A stretch of DNA of 32,839 nt from Thermoleophilaceae bacterium. GTDB lineage: Bacteria; Actinomycetota; Thermoleophilia; Solirubrobacterales; Thermoleophilaceae. The stretch is taken from positions 227,670-260,508 of the forward strand of contig JAUJNF010000003.1 of assembly GCA_030446485.1 (NCBI GenBank), written 5' to 3'. The translations under genes were made by a program, and so were the position numbers. Below the pieces are notes generated by a model, which worked only from the letters and a program-made list of their open reading frames with translations, did no database searches and was not told the DNA's origin. Positions 1 to 8,080 of this stretch are shown in pieces. Position 1 is the stretch's first letter. Each line of letters begins with the position of its first letter.

Positions 1-42
1 ACCGGCGGAGTGCTCACCGAGCTCGTGGAGGCGGCGCACTGA
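1..42 (+). CDS. C-terminal end of an unidentified protein (partial)
   Basis: An open frame enters at base 1 and ends at TGA 40-42, giving the tail TGGVLTELVEAAH. Its stop overlaps the ATG of the next gene by one base (TGATG), the usual sign of translational coupling within an operon. Thirteen residues are too few to name a family. Confidence 0.6.
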   Translation, partial: TGGVLTELVEAAH

Positions 43-257
43 TGGCCGGCAGCACACAGCGCGTGGACATCGGCTTCACCGGCGGCCAGGTGCTGTCGGT
101 GCGCACGACCGAGGCCGCGCTCCAGGCCCTCCGCGACGCGCTCACGGGTGACGGGCGCTGGCACGAGATCGAGGCCGAGGACTCGGTGGTGTCGGTCGAC
201 CTGCAGAAGGTCGTGTATGTCCGGTTGGACACTGACAAACAGCGCGTCGGCTTCTGA
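42..257 (+). CDS. Small DUF3107-like protein, function unknown
   Basis: This 71-residue soluble protein has no signal peptide or membrane segment. It starts at the ATG that overlaps the preceding stop, so it is translated together with the upstream gene. The order of features is a short strand beginning VDIGF, a predicted helix (AALQALRDAL) and a closing strand VVYVRLDTDKQRVGF. The closing strand and total layout resemble the small actinobacterial family DUF3107, whose members end in a YVEIG...RRVGFG strand. I recall that resemblance from the family, and it is not proven here. The biochemical role is unknown. The stop codon lies at the left edge of a long inverted repeat (256-384). Confidence 0.65.
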   Translation: MAGSTQRVDIGFTGGQVLSVRTTEAALQALRDALTGDGRWHEIEAEDSVVSVDLQKVVYVRLDTDKQRVGF

Positions 258-384
258 TCTGACGCCTGCAAAGCGTCGCCATACGGGGCATCGTCCGAGG
301 CCTGCGGCCAGCGGATCGTTCGCCTTGGCCCACCAAGGCTTCACCCCTGCTTCCCCCGTCTGGCTCGCTTTTCGGCGTCAGATC
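256..384. repeat. Nested inverted repeats between convergent genes
   Basis: The 11-base arm GATCTGACGCC at 256-266 is repeated as its exact reverse complement at 374-384. Similarity continues inward with a two-base gap (AAAGCG on both sides), giving imperfect arms of about 24 bases. Inside sits a perfect hairpin, GCCTTGG-CCCA-CCAAGGC at 322-339, and a short one, GACGC...GCGTC, near 261-277. The element fills the space between a + strand stop at 255-257 and the - strand stop at 414-416. It could be a bidirectional terminator or a relic of a small non-autonomous element. No target duplication flanks it. Confidence 0.5.
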
Positions 385-413
385 GCCGTGGTGAGGGTGC
401 GGCTTAGGACTAA

Positions 414-3400
414 CTAGCCGGTGAAGCGGGGTCCTCGCCGGGCGCGGGGCCTCGGTCGTGCTCGTGGCCTCGGTCGAGGGTTCGCCCGTGGCCGGCCCGC
501 CGCCCGGATCCGCAGGGTTACGGGGCGGCCCAGGTTGCCGGCGGCGTCCTCGGCCTGAACGGTTATGCGCGCGGTGCCGCGGGGTACCGCGAGCGTCTCC
601 CTCGCTCCCGCGGGCCTGGGCGCCGCCGGTCCGGCGGCCCGCGCCGAGCGGCGGCCCCCTGTGCCTGTGATCAGGTAGCGCTTCGCCCGGCCCGAGTACC
701 AGTCGTCGCCGGGGGCGAGGAACGACACCGCTCGCCCGCCTCGGGCCCTGCGCAGCCCGCGCACCACGCCAGGCGGTCGCGTGTCGGTGCCGTAGCGGCC
801 GCTCGAGCGCTCGTCGTGGTGCCAGCGCCACCACTCCCCGTTGGCGTCCGTGCGGCCCTCGGTGTGCCAGGCCATCAGGTAGCCCTCGCGGGTGAGGGCC
901 ACGACCTCGGTCTTGCCGTCGGAGTCGAGGTCGCCGGCCGCCGGCGCGAAGATGATCCAGCCCGTGGTGAAGTGGGGGAAGCCGCGGGCCTGCTCCCCGC
1001 CGGCGGCAAACCCGTGCAGCGCGTTCGAGTCGCCGCCGTCCACCACCTCGGCCTCGCCGTCGCCCGTCACGTCCACCACCAGGGGAGCGCCCAGGAAGTC
1101 GAGTCCCTGCAGCTCGGCGGGGAAGCCCGGGCGCTCAGCGCCGCTCCGCGCGTCGAAGGCGCGCTCGAAGCTGTTGATCGGCAGGCCGCTTCCCGGCAGG
1201 AAGAGCGACGAGCCGATGGACCCGGCGCCGCTGCCCGGCTGGAGGAACGAGAGGCCGCCCGCGAAGCGCCCGAAGGCACCACTGGTGGTGAAGCCCACCG
1301 GCACGTCGGTGGGCAGCCGTGCGCCGTCGAGCACCGCCTCGGGGTTCGAGCGGCCGAACGTGGCGGAGGTGGCCGCCTCGGACAGCGAGCCGTACGAGGT
1401 GATCAGCGAGCCGTCGCCGTCGAACAGGTAGGAGGGCGAGAACACCGGGTTCGAGGCCACCTCGTCGTCCCCGTCTCCGTCCACGTCGGCGGCGGCCGGG
1501 CTGTTGGAGCCCTCGGTGATGAACTCCTGGGCCGTGCCGTAGTCCTCGGCCAGGCCCTGCATGGCCACCGGCCAGCCCTGCACCATCTTGCCGTCGGCGC
1601 CGTAGGCGTGCAGGTAACCGCGCGGCAGCGTGGCGAGGCCTGGGTCGTTGATGTCGGTGTACTGGCTGCGCTGCACGACCTCGGGACGACCGTCGCCGTC
1701 CAGGTCGGCGATCGCCGGCGTGCCCTGGAGCTTCTGGTCGTTCACGCGGAAGTAGCCGGAGGGCGGGGGAATCTCCGGCGAGCGCACCCGGACCGGCCAG
1801 CCCGGCAGCTCGCGTCCGTTGCCGCGGAAGGCGTGGAGATGCCCGTCCCACGCGGCCTGCACGATCTCCAGCCGGCGGTCGGCGTTGAGGTCGGCGAGCA
1901 CCGGCGCGGCCAGGGCGCCCTGCACGGGGTCGCGCGTGTACGGCCGGTCGGGGCGGGGGATCGGCGGGACGGCCACCCCGCGGTCGAGCGCCCGCGGCCA
2001 GCCCGCCCGGCGCCGGCCCTCGGCGCTCCACACATACACCTTGCCGGTCGAGCTCGTGGCCACGATCGACAGCGCGCCGCGGCCGTCGAGGTCGCCGACG
2101 GCCACGTTCGGGATCACCGGCTCGTGTCCGGGGCGAACGCCCGGGTGGGCCTTCTCCACCCGCGTCGGGTCGGTGCGCACCGGGAAGCCCCGCCGCTCGC
2201 GCCCGCTGCGGGGGTCGATGGCGTGCACCCGGCCGTCGGTGTCGCCGAACACCACGTCGAGCCGGCCGCTCCCCGTGAGGTCCACCAGTGCCGCCTGGCT
2301 TTCGCCGCCCGGGCCGATGTGCTTCGGGAAGCCCTGCACCGCGCGATCGTCGTGGTGCACGTAGAAGGCGCGGCGGTCCTCGCCCGTGCGGCCGGCCGCG
2401 TCGGTCACGCGCAGCCGGAGCGTGACGGTGTACCGCTCGGTGGTCTCGAGCTCCTTGCGCTCGGAGAGCGCGAACTCGCGCGCATAGAAGCTCTCGGGGA
2501 TCTTCGACAGGTCGACGGAGCCGAGGCGTCCCTCGCGCGGCCCGGCCTCCGAGCCGCTGGCCACGGTGGTGAACTCCGCGTCGGTGGGCTCCGGACCGAG
2601 CCCCACCTCGAGGCGCCACCCGTAGCGCCCGGTGCGGGCGCTCAGGTGGCCGTCCACCGGCACGACGGACTCCGTGGTGGGGTCGTGCAGCGCGAACCAG
2701 CCCGGCGACTCGAACGTGGCCACCGGCGGCACGTCGCCCTTCGACACGGCGGTCATCGCCCGGTGCAGGTTGGGCCGCCCGTAGCCGAACTGCAGGTCCC
2801 ACCCGGGGCCGTTCGGCCACGCCAGACTCGGATCGTCGATGTCGGAGGCGGTGGCCCGCATCACCTGCACCGCCTCGAAGCCGGACAGGGGGCGCGGGAT
2901 CTTCCCCTGACGTGCCGCCTCACGCCCGTAGGCCATCACGAGCGCCACGGCGCCGCCCAGGGTGGGCGTGGCCTGCGAGGTCGTGCCGCCGTTGCTCGGC
3001 ACCGAGAACACGTTGTGGGCGCCCCACGAGGTGAAGTTGGAGCGCTCGCGGTACGTGGTGGCCCCGCGGGCGAGCGGTCCGGCCCCGGTGGTGTCGGCCA
3101 CCACGCCGTTCCCGGGCAGCACGTGCGGCCACCACATCCCGCCCTGGTGGTCGGTCGAGTTGAAGTCGTTCGAGGCCTCGACGGCCACGACCCCGTGGTG
3201 GGCGACGTACTCCGTGGCCTGGCGCATGAAGGTCGAGTACCCGAGGTCGGCGGTGACCGAGACGATCACCGACGCGCCCGAGTCGACGGCGAAGAGCCAC
3301 GCCTGCGCCAGCTCGTCGGTGCGGTCGAGGGCCTCGGCGCCCGCCTTGATCGGCAGCAGGCGGCACTTCGGGCACACCGACGCCTGCCTGAACGCGTTGT

Positions 3401-4031
3401 CGGTGGCTGCCGAGGCCTGCTGCATCTGGTTGTTCGCGTGCGCGTACGCGGAGTCGACGGTGGCGGGGTCGTTCTGGTCGTTGTAGAAGTCCCAGCCCGA
3501 GATGTCGTCGGTGTAGCCGTTGCCGTCGTCGTCGCGGCGGTCGGAGAAGCGCACGATGATGTCCTCGGGGTCGACGAGCTCGTTGCCGTTGGTGTCCGGG
3601 GTGTCCCGGTAGTCGGACGCCGACAGGGCGGGATCGCCGTCGCCGGTGGTGGGCTTGGGCAGCTCGCCGGCGTTCAGGTACACCTTGTCCACGAGCTCCT
3701 TCGCGTCCTCGTCGCGCCAGTTGATCCCGGCCTCGACGTAGGCGATCACCGTCTCCTCGTTGCCGGTCGTGAAGTCGCGCCACGCGCGGTTCACCGACAT
3801 GCCGGATGCGCCCTCCGGATCGCGGGCCGCGGGAGCGCACAGCGGCATGAAGTCGAAGAGCTCCCACTGCTCGTCGTCGAGGCAGAACTCGACCGGGTTC
3901 TCCTCCGCCCGGTCGTACTGGGGATCGTTGGGCGGGTCCGCGGGAAAGGCGCCGAGGGCGACCGCCGGCAGCGCGAACAGCGCCGTCGCGAGCAAGGCAA
4001 GAATGGTGGTGCGCGGTCCGATGGTCGGCAC
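414..4031 (-). CDS. Secreted S8 (subtilisin-fold) protein with FG-GAP/VCBS-type repeats; altered catalytic site
   Basis: From the GTG at 4031 the protein has 1205 residues. The frame is open up to 4151, but that start would put 40 Arg/Pro-rich residues before the signal peptide and would run into the divergent promoter region, so the GTG is preferred. Residues 1-28 are a signal peptide (LALLATALFALPAVALGA). Residues about 95-400 are a peptidase S8 domain, with the conserved DDDGNGYTDDISGWDF loop at 168-182. The triad Asp is replaced by Glu100 (YVEAGI for the usual VIDTGV). His198 is present, but HGTHVAG has become AHANNQM. Asn288 of the oxyanion hole and Ser352 (TTSQATP) are kept. Residues about 600-1100 hold seven repeats of the type DLDGDGRPEVV, which normally form a calcium-binding beta-propeller. 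The C-terminus is a basic Arg/Pro tail. The protein is probably cell-surface or extracellular, and proteolytic activity is uncertain. Confidence 0.88.
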   Translation of the reverse strand: MPTIGPRTTILALLATALFALPAVALGAFPADPPNDPQYDRAEENPVEFCLDDEQWELFDFMPLCAPAARDPEGASGMSVNRAWRDFTTGNEETVIAYVEAGINWRDEDAKELVDKVYLNAGELPKPTTGDGDPALSASDYRDTPDTNGNELVDPEDIIVRFSDRRDDDGNGYTDDISGWDFYNDQNDPATVDSAYAHANNQMQQASAATDNAFRQASVCPKCRLLPIKAGAEALDRTDELAQAWLFAVDSGASVIVSVTADLGYSTFMRQATEYVAHHGVVAVEASNDFNSTDHQGGMWWPHVLPGNGVVADTTGAGPLARGATTYRERSNFTSWGAHNVFSVPSNGGTTSQATPTLGGAVALVMAYGREAARQGKIPRPLSGFEAVQVMRATASDIDDPSLAWPNGPGWDLQFGYGRPNLHRAMTAVSKGDVPPVATFESPGWFALHDPTTESVVPVDGHLSARTGRYGWRLEVGLGPEPTDAEFTTVASGSEAGPREGRLGSVDLSKIPESFYAREFALSERKELETTERYTVTLRLRVTDAAGRTGEDRRAFYVHHDDRAVQGFPKHIGPGGESQAALVDLTGSGRLDVVFGDTDGRVHAIDPRSGRERRGFPVRTDPTRVEKAHPGVRPGHEPVIPNVAVGDLDGRGALSIVATSSTGKVYVWSAEGRRRAGWPRALDRGVAVPPIPRPDRPYTRDPVQGALAAPVLADLNADRRLEIVQAAWDGHLHAFRGNGRELPGWPVRVRSPEIPPPSGYFRVNDQKLQGTPAIADLDGDGRPEVVQRSQYTDINDPGLATLPRGYLHAYGADGKMVQGWPVAMQGLAEDYGTAQEFITEGSNSPAAADVDGDGDDEVASNPVFSPSYLFDGDGSLITSYGSLSEAATSATFGRSNPEAVLDGARLPTDVPVGFTTSGAFGRFAGGLSFLQPGSGAGSIGSSLFLPGSGLPINSFERAFDARSGAERPGFPAELQGLDFLGAPLVVDVTGDGEAEVVDGGDSNALHGFAAGGEQARGFPHFTTGWIIFAPAAGDLDSDGKTEVVALTREGYLMAWHTEGRTDANGEWWRWHHDERSSGRYGTDTRPPGVVRGLRRARGGRAVSFLAPGDDWYSGRAKRYLITGTGGRRSARAAGPAAPRPAGARETLAVPRGTARITVQAEDAAGNLGRPVTLRIRAAGRPRANPRPRPRARPRPRARRGPRFTG

Positions 4032-4159
4032 GGGTCGAGCGACACTAACCGAGCGTGCGCCGGGCGCGCGCAGGGGCCGCCGCTCAGGCGGCCTGGTGGG
4101 TGTCGATCGAGAGGTCCCTGGCTTCCCCCAGTCCGAAGCGCGGGCCGACAACCCCGCGT

Positions 4160-4657
4160 ATGGTTGGCCGCTTGCTCCGGGACCTCGACCTGGCCGTCCT
4201 GCGGCTTCTGCGCACGAGGGGCCACACGCCGGGGGTGGAGCGGGCGGTGCTCACCTACTCGCACGCCGGCGAGCACGCCGCACTGTGGCACGGCCTCGCC
4301 GCCTTCGGGTGGCTCGTCGGCTCGAGGCGCCGGCCGCTCTACGCTCGCACCCTCAGGGCGGTGGCGCTCACCCAGGCCGCGAACAGCCTCGCCAAGCTGT
4401 TCATCCGCCGCGCCCGCCCGCTGCTCGAGGACCTGCCCCCGCTGATGCCCACGATGACCACTCTCTCCTACCCGTCCGCCCACGCGTCCACCGCCTTTGC
4501 CGGAGCCCGATCGCTCGGACGCGCCCTGCCGCCGGCCCCTCTCTACGCCGCCGCGACGGGCATGGCGCTGTCGCGACCCTACCTCGGCGTTCACTACCCG
4601 TCGGACGTGCTCGCCGGTGCGCTTCTCGGGCTGGCGATCGCGGAGCTCACGCCGTGA
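4160..4657 (+). CDS. PAP2-family (acid phosphatase-like) membrane phosphatase
   Basis: This 165-residue protein carries all three motifs of the PAP2/lipid phosphate phosphatase superfamily: KLFIRRARP (KX6RP), YPSAHAST (PSGH variant with Ala) and SRPYLGVHYPSD (SRX5HX3D). Members dephosphorylate lipid pyrophosphates such as undecaprenyl pyrophosphate, phosphatidic acid or phosphatidylglycerol phosphate at the membrane. The exact substrate cannot be read from sequence. The ATG at 4160 follows the divergent intergenic region. The open frame extends upstream to 4055, but that part overlaps the start of the opposite gene and has no conserved features. The stop overlaps the start of ychF (GTGA), so the two are translated as a pair. 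Confidence 0.85.
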   Translation: MVGRLLRDLDLAVLRLLRTRGHTPGVERAVLTYSHAGEHAALWHGLAAFGWLVGSRRRPLYARTLRAVALTQAANSLAKLFIRRARPLLEDLPPLMPTMTTLSYPSAHASTAFAGARSLGRALPPAPLYAAATGMALSRPYLGVHYPSDVLAGALLGLAIAELTP

Positions 4658-5739
4658 GGATCGGCATCGTCGGCCTGCCCAACGCGGGCAAGTCGTCCCT
4701 CTTCAACGCGCTCACGCGCGCGGGGGCCCAGGCCGCCAACTACCCGTTCACCACCCTCGAGCCCAACGTGGCCGTGGTGCCGGTGCCGGACGAGCGGCTG
4801 GAGCGAGTGGCGGCGATCCTCGGCTCCGAGCCGGTCACCTTCGAGACCATCGCCTTCCACGACATCGCCGGGCTGGTGCGCGGGGCCCACAGCGGCGAGG
4901 GGCTCGGCAACCAGTTCCTCGGGAACATCCGTGAGACCGACGCGATCCTTCACGTGGTGCGCGCCCACGACGACGCTCAGGTCGTGCACCCCGAGGGCCG
5001 CGTCGACCCGCTGGCCGACATCGACACGATCGAGACCGAGCTCGTGTACGCCGACCTCGAGGGCGCCGAGCGCCGCGTGGAGCGCGTGCGCCGCCAGGCC
5101 AAGTCGCTCGACCCGGCGCTGGTGGCCGAGGAAGCGTGGTTGCGGGAGCTGATCGCCGCCCTTCAGGCCGGCCGGCCGGCGCGGTCGGTGCCGCCTCCGA
5201 AGGACGCCCCTGATGCCGTGCGCAACCTCCAGCCGCTCACGGCCAAGCCGGTGCTGTACGTGGCCAACGTGGCCGAGGAGGACGCCGCCGGCGAGGTGCC
5301 ACAGGCGGTGGCCGAGCACGCCGCGGCCCAGGGTGCGAGGGCGGTGCCGGTGAGCGCCCGCATCGAGGCCGAGCTCTCGGAGCTCGACGACGACGAGTCG
5401 GCGCTCATGCGCGAGGAGCTCGGCGCGCCGCGGTCGGGTCTCGAGCGCGTGATCGCCGGTGCCTTCGAGCTGCTCGACCTGATCTCGTTCTTCACCGCCG
5501 GCGAGGCCAAGGAGGCGCGCGCCCACGCCATCGCCCGCGGCACCACGGCGTGGGGTGCCGCCGGGAAGGTCCACACCGACATCCAGCGCGGCTTCGTGCG
5601 CGCCGAGGTGGTGGCCTGGGACCAGCTCGTGGAGTTGGGGGGCTACTCGGGCGCCCGCGACAAGGGAGAACTGCGCCTGGAGGGCCGCGACTACCCCTTG
5701 CGCGACGGGGACGTGATCACCGTGAAGTTCACGCCTTGA
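4654..5739 (+). CDS. ychF: Redox-regulated ATPase YchF (OLA1 family)
   Basis: The 361-residue length matches the family. The P-loop GLPNAGKSS is at 7-15, switch II DIAGL at 70-74, and NVAEE at 205-209 replaces the GTPase NKxD motif, which gives YchF proteins their preference for ATP over GTP. The C-terminal part is a TGS domain (FFTAGEAKEARA to the terminal GDVITVKF). YchF binds the ribosome and is linked to stress and redox control of translation and of initiation at weak start sites. That is family knowledge. The start is the GTG overlapping the PAP2 stop by four bases; translation is likely coupled. Annotation is secure. Confidence 0.97.
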   Translation: MRIGIVGLPNAGKSSLFNALTRAGAQAANYPFTTLEPNVAVVPVPDERLERVAAILGSEPVTFETIAFHDIAGLVRGAHSGEGLGNQFLGNIRETDAILHVVRAHDDAQVVHPEGRVDPLADIDTIETELVYADLEGAERRVERVRRQAKSLDPALVAEEAWLRELIAALQAGRPARSVPPPKDAPDAVRNLQPLTAKPVLYVANVAEEDAAGEVPQAVAEHAAAQGARAVPVSARIEAELSELDDDESALMREELGAPRSGLERVIAGAFELLDLISFFTAGEAKEARAHAIARGTTAWGAAGKVHTDIQRGFVRAEVVAWDQLVELGGYSGARDKGELRLEGRDYPLRDGDVITVKFTP

Positions 5740-5751
5740 CTCCGGCCAAAC

Positions 5752-5797
5752 CCTAGGTACCCCCCCTAGTGCGAGGCGCCGCCGGCGGCCGTAGGTT
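5752..5797 (+). promoter_or_regulatory. CTAG-dyad promoter module, copy A
   Basis: A dyad CCTAG-N9-CTAGT at 5752-5770 continues into GCG (5771-5773). It is followed by exactly 18 bases and the -10-like hexamer TAGGTT at 5792-5797. The same layout and spacing recur at 17297-17342 and 22387-22432. In this copy the nine-base spacer is GTACCCCCC, so its run is C rather than G. The lipoprotein start lies about 35 bases downstream of the hexamer. The promoter role is inferred from position and conservation. Confidence 0.65.
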
Positions 5798-5832
5798 GCG
5801 CGGCCTCCGCTCCGAAGACCGAAAGGCAAACC

Positions 5833-6711
5833 GTGCTTTCACCGCCCCGTCCCCGCCCTCACGCCGTTTTCCTCGCCTGCGCCCTCGCCGCGCTGGCGCT
5901 GCTGCTCACCTCCTGTGGAGAAGACACCCCCGACGAACCCGGGGGCAAGGGCGGCGACTCGCCTGCCGGCCAGTCCGACATCCCGAAGGCCAAGGAGCCT
6001 GTCACGAAGCAGGTCGAGCGGCTCGACGCGGTGGTGGCCGCCAAGGACTGCGAGGGCCAGATCCAACTCGCGCACAGCTACCTCGGGGACCAAAAGCCCG
6101 GCCCTCCAACCAAGGAGGACTGTGGGTTTGCCGCTCAGGTGGCCAAGGACCTCAAGAAGATCGTGCCCTTCGAGACCTCGGAGAGCAAGGAGTTCGGCAC
6201 CGCCGCCGCGACGGATGTGACCAAGGGGGGCAAGCCGTCCGTGATCCTGTGGCTGCTGGACACCGACGGCCGTTACAAGTTCCTCAACTTCGCCCCGCTC
6301 GGCGAGCCGGAGCTGTCAGGCGAGACGACGCCAAAGGCCAAGCGGCCTGACGCCAACGCAGAGGCGTTCGTCGACGCCATCCGCAAGAAGGACTGCGACG
6401 CCACCTTCCGACTGCTGAGCTCGGACTCCGTGTTGGTGACGGCGCGCAACGATGACAAGAAGCTGTTCTGCAAGGACTTCGAGGGGGCCTACGCCGCCAA
6501 GGAGAGCTTCTTTGCCCAGGCGGTCGCCAACCGGGACGCGAAGCCGGTGCTGATGGGCGAGACCGACAGCTTTGGGTTCTACGGGCTGCGGCTCGGCCCC
6601 GAGACCTTCTATACGTTGGTCTTTGGCACCGAGCCGGTGGACGCGCCCAACGAGAACCACGAGGACTTCGGCATGTTCCAGTACGTGCCGGCCCAGAAGC
6701 AGGCCGAGTAG
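5833..6711 (+). CDS. Putative lipoprotein with two homologous halves, unknown function
   Basis: This 292-residue protein starts with GTG after the purine-rich GAAAGG. Residues 1-28 are a lipoprotein signal ending in LLTSC, with Cys28 the predicted lipid-modified residue, followed by a charged Gly-rich linker. The rest looks like two copies of one domain: AVVAAKDCEGQI...EDCGF (Cys73, Cys97) and AIRKKDCDATF...LFCKDF (Cys188, Cys213). Each half has a KDC motif and a second Cys 24 or 25 residues later, which suggests one disulfide per half. The pattern of a helix, KDC, and later strands recalls NTF2/SnoaL-like extracellular domains, but I cannot assign it firmly. It is preceded by promoter module A and converges with the pilin operon, with only ten bases between stops. 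Confidence 0.85.
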   Translation: MLSPPRPRPHAVFLACALAALALLLTSCGEDTPDEPGGKGGDSPAGQSDIPKAKEPVTKQVERLDAVVAAKDCEGQIQLAHSYLGDQKPGPPTKEDCGFAAQVAKDLKKIVPFETSESKEFGTAAATDVTKGGKPSVILWLLDTDGRYKFLNFAPLGEPELSGETTPKAKRPDANAEAFVDAIRKKDCDATFRLLSSDSVLVTARNDDKKLFCKDFEGAYAAKESFFAQAVANRDAKPVLMGETDSFGFYGLRLGPETFYTLVFGTEPVDAPNENHEDFGMFQYVPAQKQAE

Positions 6712-6721
6712 TCGGCCCTGG

Positions 6722-8080
6722 TCAACAGCCCGACTCGGGATCCGACGGGACGGTGGCCTGCGGCCGGCACTCCCGCCACGCCGACCGGTAGTACACGGTC
6801 ACCGTCCGGCCGCGCAGCTCGCCGAGGCTCTCCGACCACGTGAAGTTCACGCCGTTCTTGAACTCCACCTGCCCGGCGGCGATCGCTCCCACCACGGTGG
6901 CCGAGTTCTTGAAGGTCACGAGCGACTGCGGCGCGTAGATGGCCCCGGCTATGAACGACGAGTTCTGGAAGTTCACCACGCTCGACCCGTCGTTCAGCCC
7001 GTACACGTAGATCTGCAGGTTCTCCGCCCGCCCGGAGGGGTTGTTGAAGAAGCTGTTCTGTCCGATCGTCACCGAGCCGGCGCCGCTGAACGGTTTGCAG
7101 TCCGACTCGTCCGGCGTGCGGTCGGGAGAGTCGATGAAGATCCGGACGGTGGCCCCCGCGGCGATGTTGATCTGGGCGCCATTGCCCATCACGAGCCGGC
7201 AGAAGTTGTAGGTCCCGGTGGCGCCGCCGCCGAGCGTGAGGGTGGAGTTGTTGCCCATCACGAGATCTCGAGTCTCGGGGTCGAACGTCACGTTGCGGGA
7301 AGCGTCGAGCCCCTGTGTGATCCGGGCATTGTCGTTCTCGGTGGCCGAGTCGCCCACGTCCACGGGCGCCAGCACCCAGTCGCCCTGGGCCGCGGTTCGC
7401 CGGACGTAGGTGCCCTCCGCCGCGGGCTGGCCGCCGAAGATCGGAGTGGGCGCTCCCTGCGCGATCTCGATGGCGTCGACCGAGCTGCTGTTGCCCACCT
7501 GCACGAGCCCGTTGGAGCCCACCGCGCCATTCACGGTGGCGGTGTTGGTCACCCTCACTCCGTCGACGCCGAGGATGCCGCCGAGCGGGAAGATCGGCGC
7601 GCCCTGGTAGGCGGCCACGCGCGACTGCACCCGCCGGCGAACGCCGTTCACCGTGCCGACGGCCGTGACGCAACGCTGCACGATCACGATCTGGCCGTTG
7701 GTCTCTCCCTGCAGGGGCAGTCCCGCGCAGCGGTCGGCGGTAGTGAGGATCGGGGTGACCCAGTACGAGTAGCTCGCGCCGTTGCCCATGTCCTCGGTCA
7801 GGCCCGGGCATTCTCCGCCCACCGGCGGCGTGGCCACGGCGGTCAGGCAGTTGGCGTTGGCCGGCCCCATCTTGTTGACGCGGAAGGTGGCCGCGCGCAG
7901 GCCCGCCTCGGCCACCGAGAGGGCGCGCTTGGAGTCGCGGTCGACGTTCGAGGAATCGCTGAGGCGGACCGAGCCGGTGAGCACCAGGGTGGCCAGGCCC
8001 GACAGCACGGCGAGGGCGGCCATCACGATGGGCATGGCCATCCCGTCCTGGGCCGCCAGACGCGCCCGCATGCCGCTCAT
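6722..8080 (-). CDS. PilX-like minor pilin / pilus assembly protein with beta-repeat body
   Basis: The ATG at 8080 overlaps the upstream pilin stop by ATGA, giving 452 residues. The open frame continues upstream but only as out-of-frame sequence of the previous gene. The N-terminus (MAMPIVMAALAVLSGLATLVL) is a single hydrophobic helix, followed by DSKRALSVAEAGLRAA. This matches the PilX/GspK N-terminus, where the class III signal lacks the usual FTLIE. The middle and C-terminal part contain repeated short strands rich in Asn, Gly and Val (for example LVMGNNSTLTLGGG, LVMGNGAQINIAAG, SLVTFKNSATVVGAI), suggesting a beta-helix. Similar C-terminal domains occur on actinobacterial and deltaproteobacterial pilus proteins. 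It probably sits at the pilus tip as part of a minor-pilin complex with the two genes upstream. Confidence 0.75.
   Translation of the reverse strand: MSGMRARLAAQDGMAMPIVMAALAVLSGLATLVLTGSVRLSDSSNVDRDSKRALSVAEAGLRAATFRVNKMGPANANCLTAVATPPVGGECPGLTEDMGNGASYSYWVTPILTTADRCAGLPLQGETNGQIVIVQRCVTAVGTVNGVRRRVQSRVAAYQGAPIFPLGGILGVDGVRVTNTATVNGAVGSNGLVQVGNSSSVDAIEIAQGAPTPIFGGQPAAEGTYVRRTAAQGDWVLAPVDVGDSATENDNARITQGLDASRNVTFDPETRDLVMGNNSTLTLGGGATGTYNFCRLVMGNGAQINIAAGATVRIFIDSPDRTPDESDCKPFSGAGSVTIGQNSFFNNPSGRAENLQIYVYGLNDGSSVVNFQNSSFIAGAIYAPQSLVTFKNSATVVGAIAAGQVEFKNGVNFTWSESLGELRGRTVTVYYRSAWRECRPQATVPSDPESGC

Noticed and set aside
256..384. Complete insertion sequence or MITE
   Set aside because: There is no transposase and no flanking target duplication, so mobility cannot be supported; kept only as a repeat.
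4112..4140. A degenerate resemblance to the CTAG-dyad module upstream of the PAP2 gene
   Set aside because: CCTGG, a C-run and CAGTCCG are present, but alignment needs gaps and the 18-base spacing to a -10 hexamer is not kept.
4032..4151. 40-residue N-terminal extension of the S8 protein
   Set aside because: It is Arg/Pro-rich, precedes the signal peptide and fills the divergent promoter region. The GTG at 4031 gives a normal signal peptide start.
816..4445. 1209-residue frame on the + strand opposite the S8 gene
   Set aside because: It is the antisense of a gene with clear S8 and repeat motifs, has His/Val/Arg/Gly-rich low-complexity composition and no recognisable domain. Such frames are expected at this GC content.
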